Part shown: positions 7,297-8,485 of the stretch, piece by piece | Layout of the letters: every line of letters starts with the position of its first letter | Numbering within the stretch: the stretch's first letter is position 1 | Assembly: GCA_024763115.1 (NCBI GenBank) | Contig: JANTGB010000079.1 | Span: 1 to 8,485, forward strand | Reading direction: 5' to 3' | DNA: 8,485 nt | Origin: Desulfobulbaceae bacterium | GTDB lineage: Bacteria > Desulfobacterota > Desulfobulbia > Desulfobulbales > SURF-16 | The notes under the pieces: model-generated | Told to the model about the DNA's origin: nothing | What the model saw: the letters and a program-made list of their open reading frames with translations, nothing else | Databases searched by the model: none | Made by a program: the position numbers and the translations under genes

Positions 7297-7351
7297 AGGC
7301 CTCCGGCAGCTCGACTAATGATCGCCTGTTGAACTGTAGGTCTGCTTGAGC

Positions 7352-7420
7352 GTAGGGTGCATATCACGCACCATTTCCGGCTCCGGCATCATTTTTTTCG
7401 GTGCATGGTATGCACCCTAC
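7352..7420. repeat. REPIN-like element: two inverted palindromic (REP-like) units
   Basis: Two 21-nt arms (7352-7372 and 7400-7420) are inverted copies of each other with two mismatches. The outer ends are GTAGGGTGC and GCACCCTAC, separated by 27 nt. Each arm is itself a hairpin: GGTGC/GCACC in the left and GGTGCAT/ATGCACC with loop GGT in the right. This is the architecture of REP doublets (REPINs), non-autonomous repeats moved by RAYT transposases. It lies between two convergent genes, where its hairpins could also stop transcription from both sides. No transposase gene is in the window. Confidence 0.65.
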
Positions 7421-7439
7421 ACCTGTAAAGACATGATTA

Positions 7440-8240
7440 TTATTCATCTTTCCGTCCTCTGTCTTCTGTCCTCTGTCCTCTGACGTTCCGGCTTCCGACA
7501 TATTCAGCCAGTTCCCTGACGGCTCCGGCCATGTCTCCTCCTGCCCGAGTTACGGGCTCACCCTGCCGCTCACTTTTCCTGACCGATTTTGCCTCAGGGA
7601 AAAAGGCGACAGGCCGGGGATCAAGATGTTTTTTTATAAATTGTTCATCATCTTCATCCTGAATCAAATTGGCGACAAAGGCAATATCGGCAATACCTGA
7701 ATCCTCGGCCAGTTTTTTAATCTTCAAGGCAGTGCGAATACTTGAACGGGAAGGAATCACAACAATCAGCAACAGGTCAACCGAAGCAATGGTGCCCCTT
7801 CCCAGATGTTCAACTCCTGCTTCCATATCAAGAAGAATAATCCGCTCAGGCGAAAGAAGAAGGGTGGTAAGCAACCTTCTCAGCACCGTGTTTTCCGGGC
7901 AGGCACAGCCGCCTTTTGCCGTCTGAATAGCGCCTAGAACCATGAGCTTTAATGAATCCTCTTCCACCATAAACCGTTCCAGCAGATCATCAACTTCAGG
8001 GTTAAGATTATAAAAAGGCGAGCCTTCACTCTTGCCGGATCGTTCCGCCAGCATGCTTCTCATTTCAGCAATCGGGACAATTTTTTCAACATTTTTAATA
8101 CCGATTGTCTGGGCCATGTGCGGGCTGGGATCAGCATCAATAATCAATATATCCCGGCCCGACTCTTTAAGATAATTAGCCAGCAGGGCCATGATGGTTG
8201 TTTTGCCTACTCCGCCCTTACCGCTGATTGCGATTTTCAT
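7440..8240 (-). CDS. cooC: CooC-like ATPase, carbon monoxide dehydrogenase nickel-insertion accessory protein
   Basis: Cytoplasmic MinD/SIMIBI-class P-loop ATPase that delivers nickel to the C-cluster of carbon monoxide dehydrogenase. The 266-aa protein starts with the deviant Walker A motif GKGGVGKTT (residues 7-15, signature Lys8), followed by IIDADPSP (33-40). The metal-binding CxC is Cys112-Ala-Cys114 in GGCACPEN, matching the Cys112/Cys114 pair of CooC1. Walker B is LLDMEAGVEHLGRGT with Asp138; the EAGVEHLGRGT run is characteristic of the family and separates it from NifH and MinD. GAAGG lies about 10 nt before the ATG. The last 14 or so residues (after AEYVGS) are coded by a 7-nt tandem repeat and are probably not functional. 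No CODH structural gene is in the window; it could lie beyond the right or left edge or elsewhere. Confidence 0.93.
   Translation of the reverse strand: MKIAISGKGGVGKTTIMALLANYLKESGRDILIIDADPSPHMAQTIGIKNVEKIVPIAEMRSMLAERSGKSEGSPFYNLNPEVDDLLERFMVEEDSLKLMVLGAIQTAKGGCACPENTVLRRLLTTLLLSPERIILLDMEAGVEHLGRGTIASVDLLLIVVIPSRSSIRTALKIKKLAEDSGIADIAFVANLIQDEDDEQFIKKHLDPRPVAFFPEAKSVRKSERQGEPVTRAGGDMAGAVRELAEYVGSRNVRGQRTEDRGRKDE
7451..7485 (-). repeat. 7-nt tandem repeat inside the 3' end of cooC
   Basis: On the plus strand five successive heptamers are TCCGTCC, TCTGTCT, TCTGTCC, TCTGTCC and a partial TCTGACG. On the coding strand this is a GGACAGA-type repeat, translated as VRGQRTEDRG. Such heptamer tracts are common in intergenic DNA of several bacterial groups; here the tract runs through the end of the reading frame. 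Confidence 0.8.
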
Positions 8241-8265
8241 ATATTCAATTCCTTCAGTCGTTGAA

Positions 8266-8281
8266 ATATCTTTTGAGATAT
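8266..8281. promoter_or_regulatory. Perfect short palindrome in the cooC leader
   Basis: ATATCT-TTTG-AGATAT, a 6+6 nt inverted repeat ending 26 nt before the cooC start. The position suits an operator, but the sequence is AT-rich and short. No regulator is identifiable nearby. Confidence 0.25.
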
Positions 8282-8354
8282 ACCCTTTTTGATTTTTTCC
8301 GGATTAAATGTTAAAATTACTTATATTACAAAACCTTATAATTCTACTTTGCTG

Positions 8355-8485
8355 GTAACTGCTCACAGGGTACCGCATATTTCCGCGTTCAGTCCGGCTT
8401 ACGTATGACTAATACGCTGCGCCGACCTGATCACGAAAATCTATCGGAGTCTCCCTTCGGTCGCTTACCTGCACCCTGTAACCAG
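8355..8485 (-). repeat. Third, longer or rearranged copy of the dispersed repeat (cut by window edge)
   Basis: The plus strand at 8355-8372 (GTAACTGCTCACAGGGTA) matches the GTAACTACTC end of the two 66-nt copies, and 8472-8485 (CACCCTGTAACCAG) matches their hairpin end CACCCTGTAAACAG. About 100 nt of different sequence lies between, including a small hairpin CGTAT-GACTA-ATACG. ACAGGGT near the left end and ACCCTGT near the right end are inverted, so the piece could also be a small element with terminal inverted repeats. The right end is probably truncated by the window. No gene is seen in 8241-8485. Confidence 0.45.

Noticed and set aside
7167..7367. 66-codon minus-strand reading frame between the convergent genes
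   Set aside because: It overlaps the zinc-ribbon 3' end and the REPIN-like arm, with no domain or ribosome-binding site.

Overview
The window looks like chromosomal sequence from an anaerobic, sulfur-cycling Gram-negative bacterium, most likely a member of the Desulfobacterota (old Deltaproteobacteria). This is inferred from gene content: a CooC-type nickel-insertion ATPase for carbon monoxide dehydrogenase, a three-part RND efflux system with lipoprotein adaptor and TolC channel, and an ArsR regulator with the cysteine spacing of persulfide sensors. The intergenic regions are also crowded with short repeats. No rRNA, tRNA, CRISPR array or phage gene is visible.

Layout. Positions 1-5517 hold a minus-strand cluster, read from right to left: an ArsR-family repressor (5179-5517), a TolC-family outer-membrane channel (3712-5103), a periplasmic adaptor lipoprotein (2666-3715, overlapping the channel gene by 4 nt) and an RND inner-membrane pump (start at 2604, running off the left edge of the window with 868 residues visible). 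The most economical reading is one self-regulated operon, with a candidate promoter and palindrome upstream of arsR at 5566-5618. Next come a minus-strand SAM hydroxide adenosyltransferase (5653-6447), a divergent plus-strand zinc-ribbon/DUF2007-like protein (6701-7222), and a convergent minus-strand CooC-like ATPase (7440-8240).

How it may work together. In ArsR, Cys43 and Cys109 are 66 residues apart, the same spacing as the sensing pair in SqrR, BigR and HlyU. The pump may therefore be induced by reactive sulfur species or an electrophile that modifies thiols, rather than by a metal ion. This is an inference from sequence.

Structure outside genes. The least expected signal is a dispersed repeat of about 66 nt. 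Two full copies (2610-2675 and 6528-6593) have the same length and match at 51 of 66 positions by eye. A third, longer or rearranged copy starts at 8355 and runs into the right edge. One copy fills the adaptor-pump junction and supplies the adaptor's stop codon. Also present are a REPIN-like pair of inverted palindromes (7352-7420), a 7-nt tandem repeat coding the CooC tail (7451-7485), and a degenerate 9-nt repeat (6625-6660). No stretch longer than 300 nt lacks a gene.
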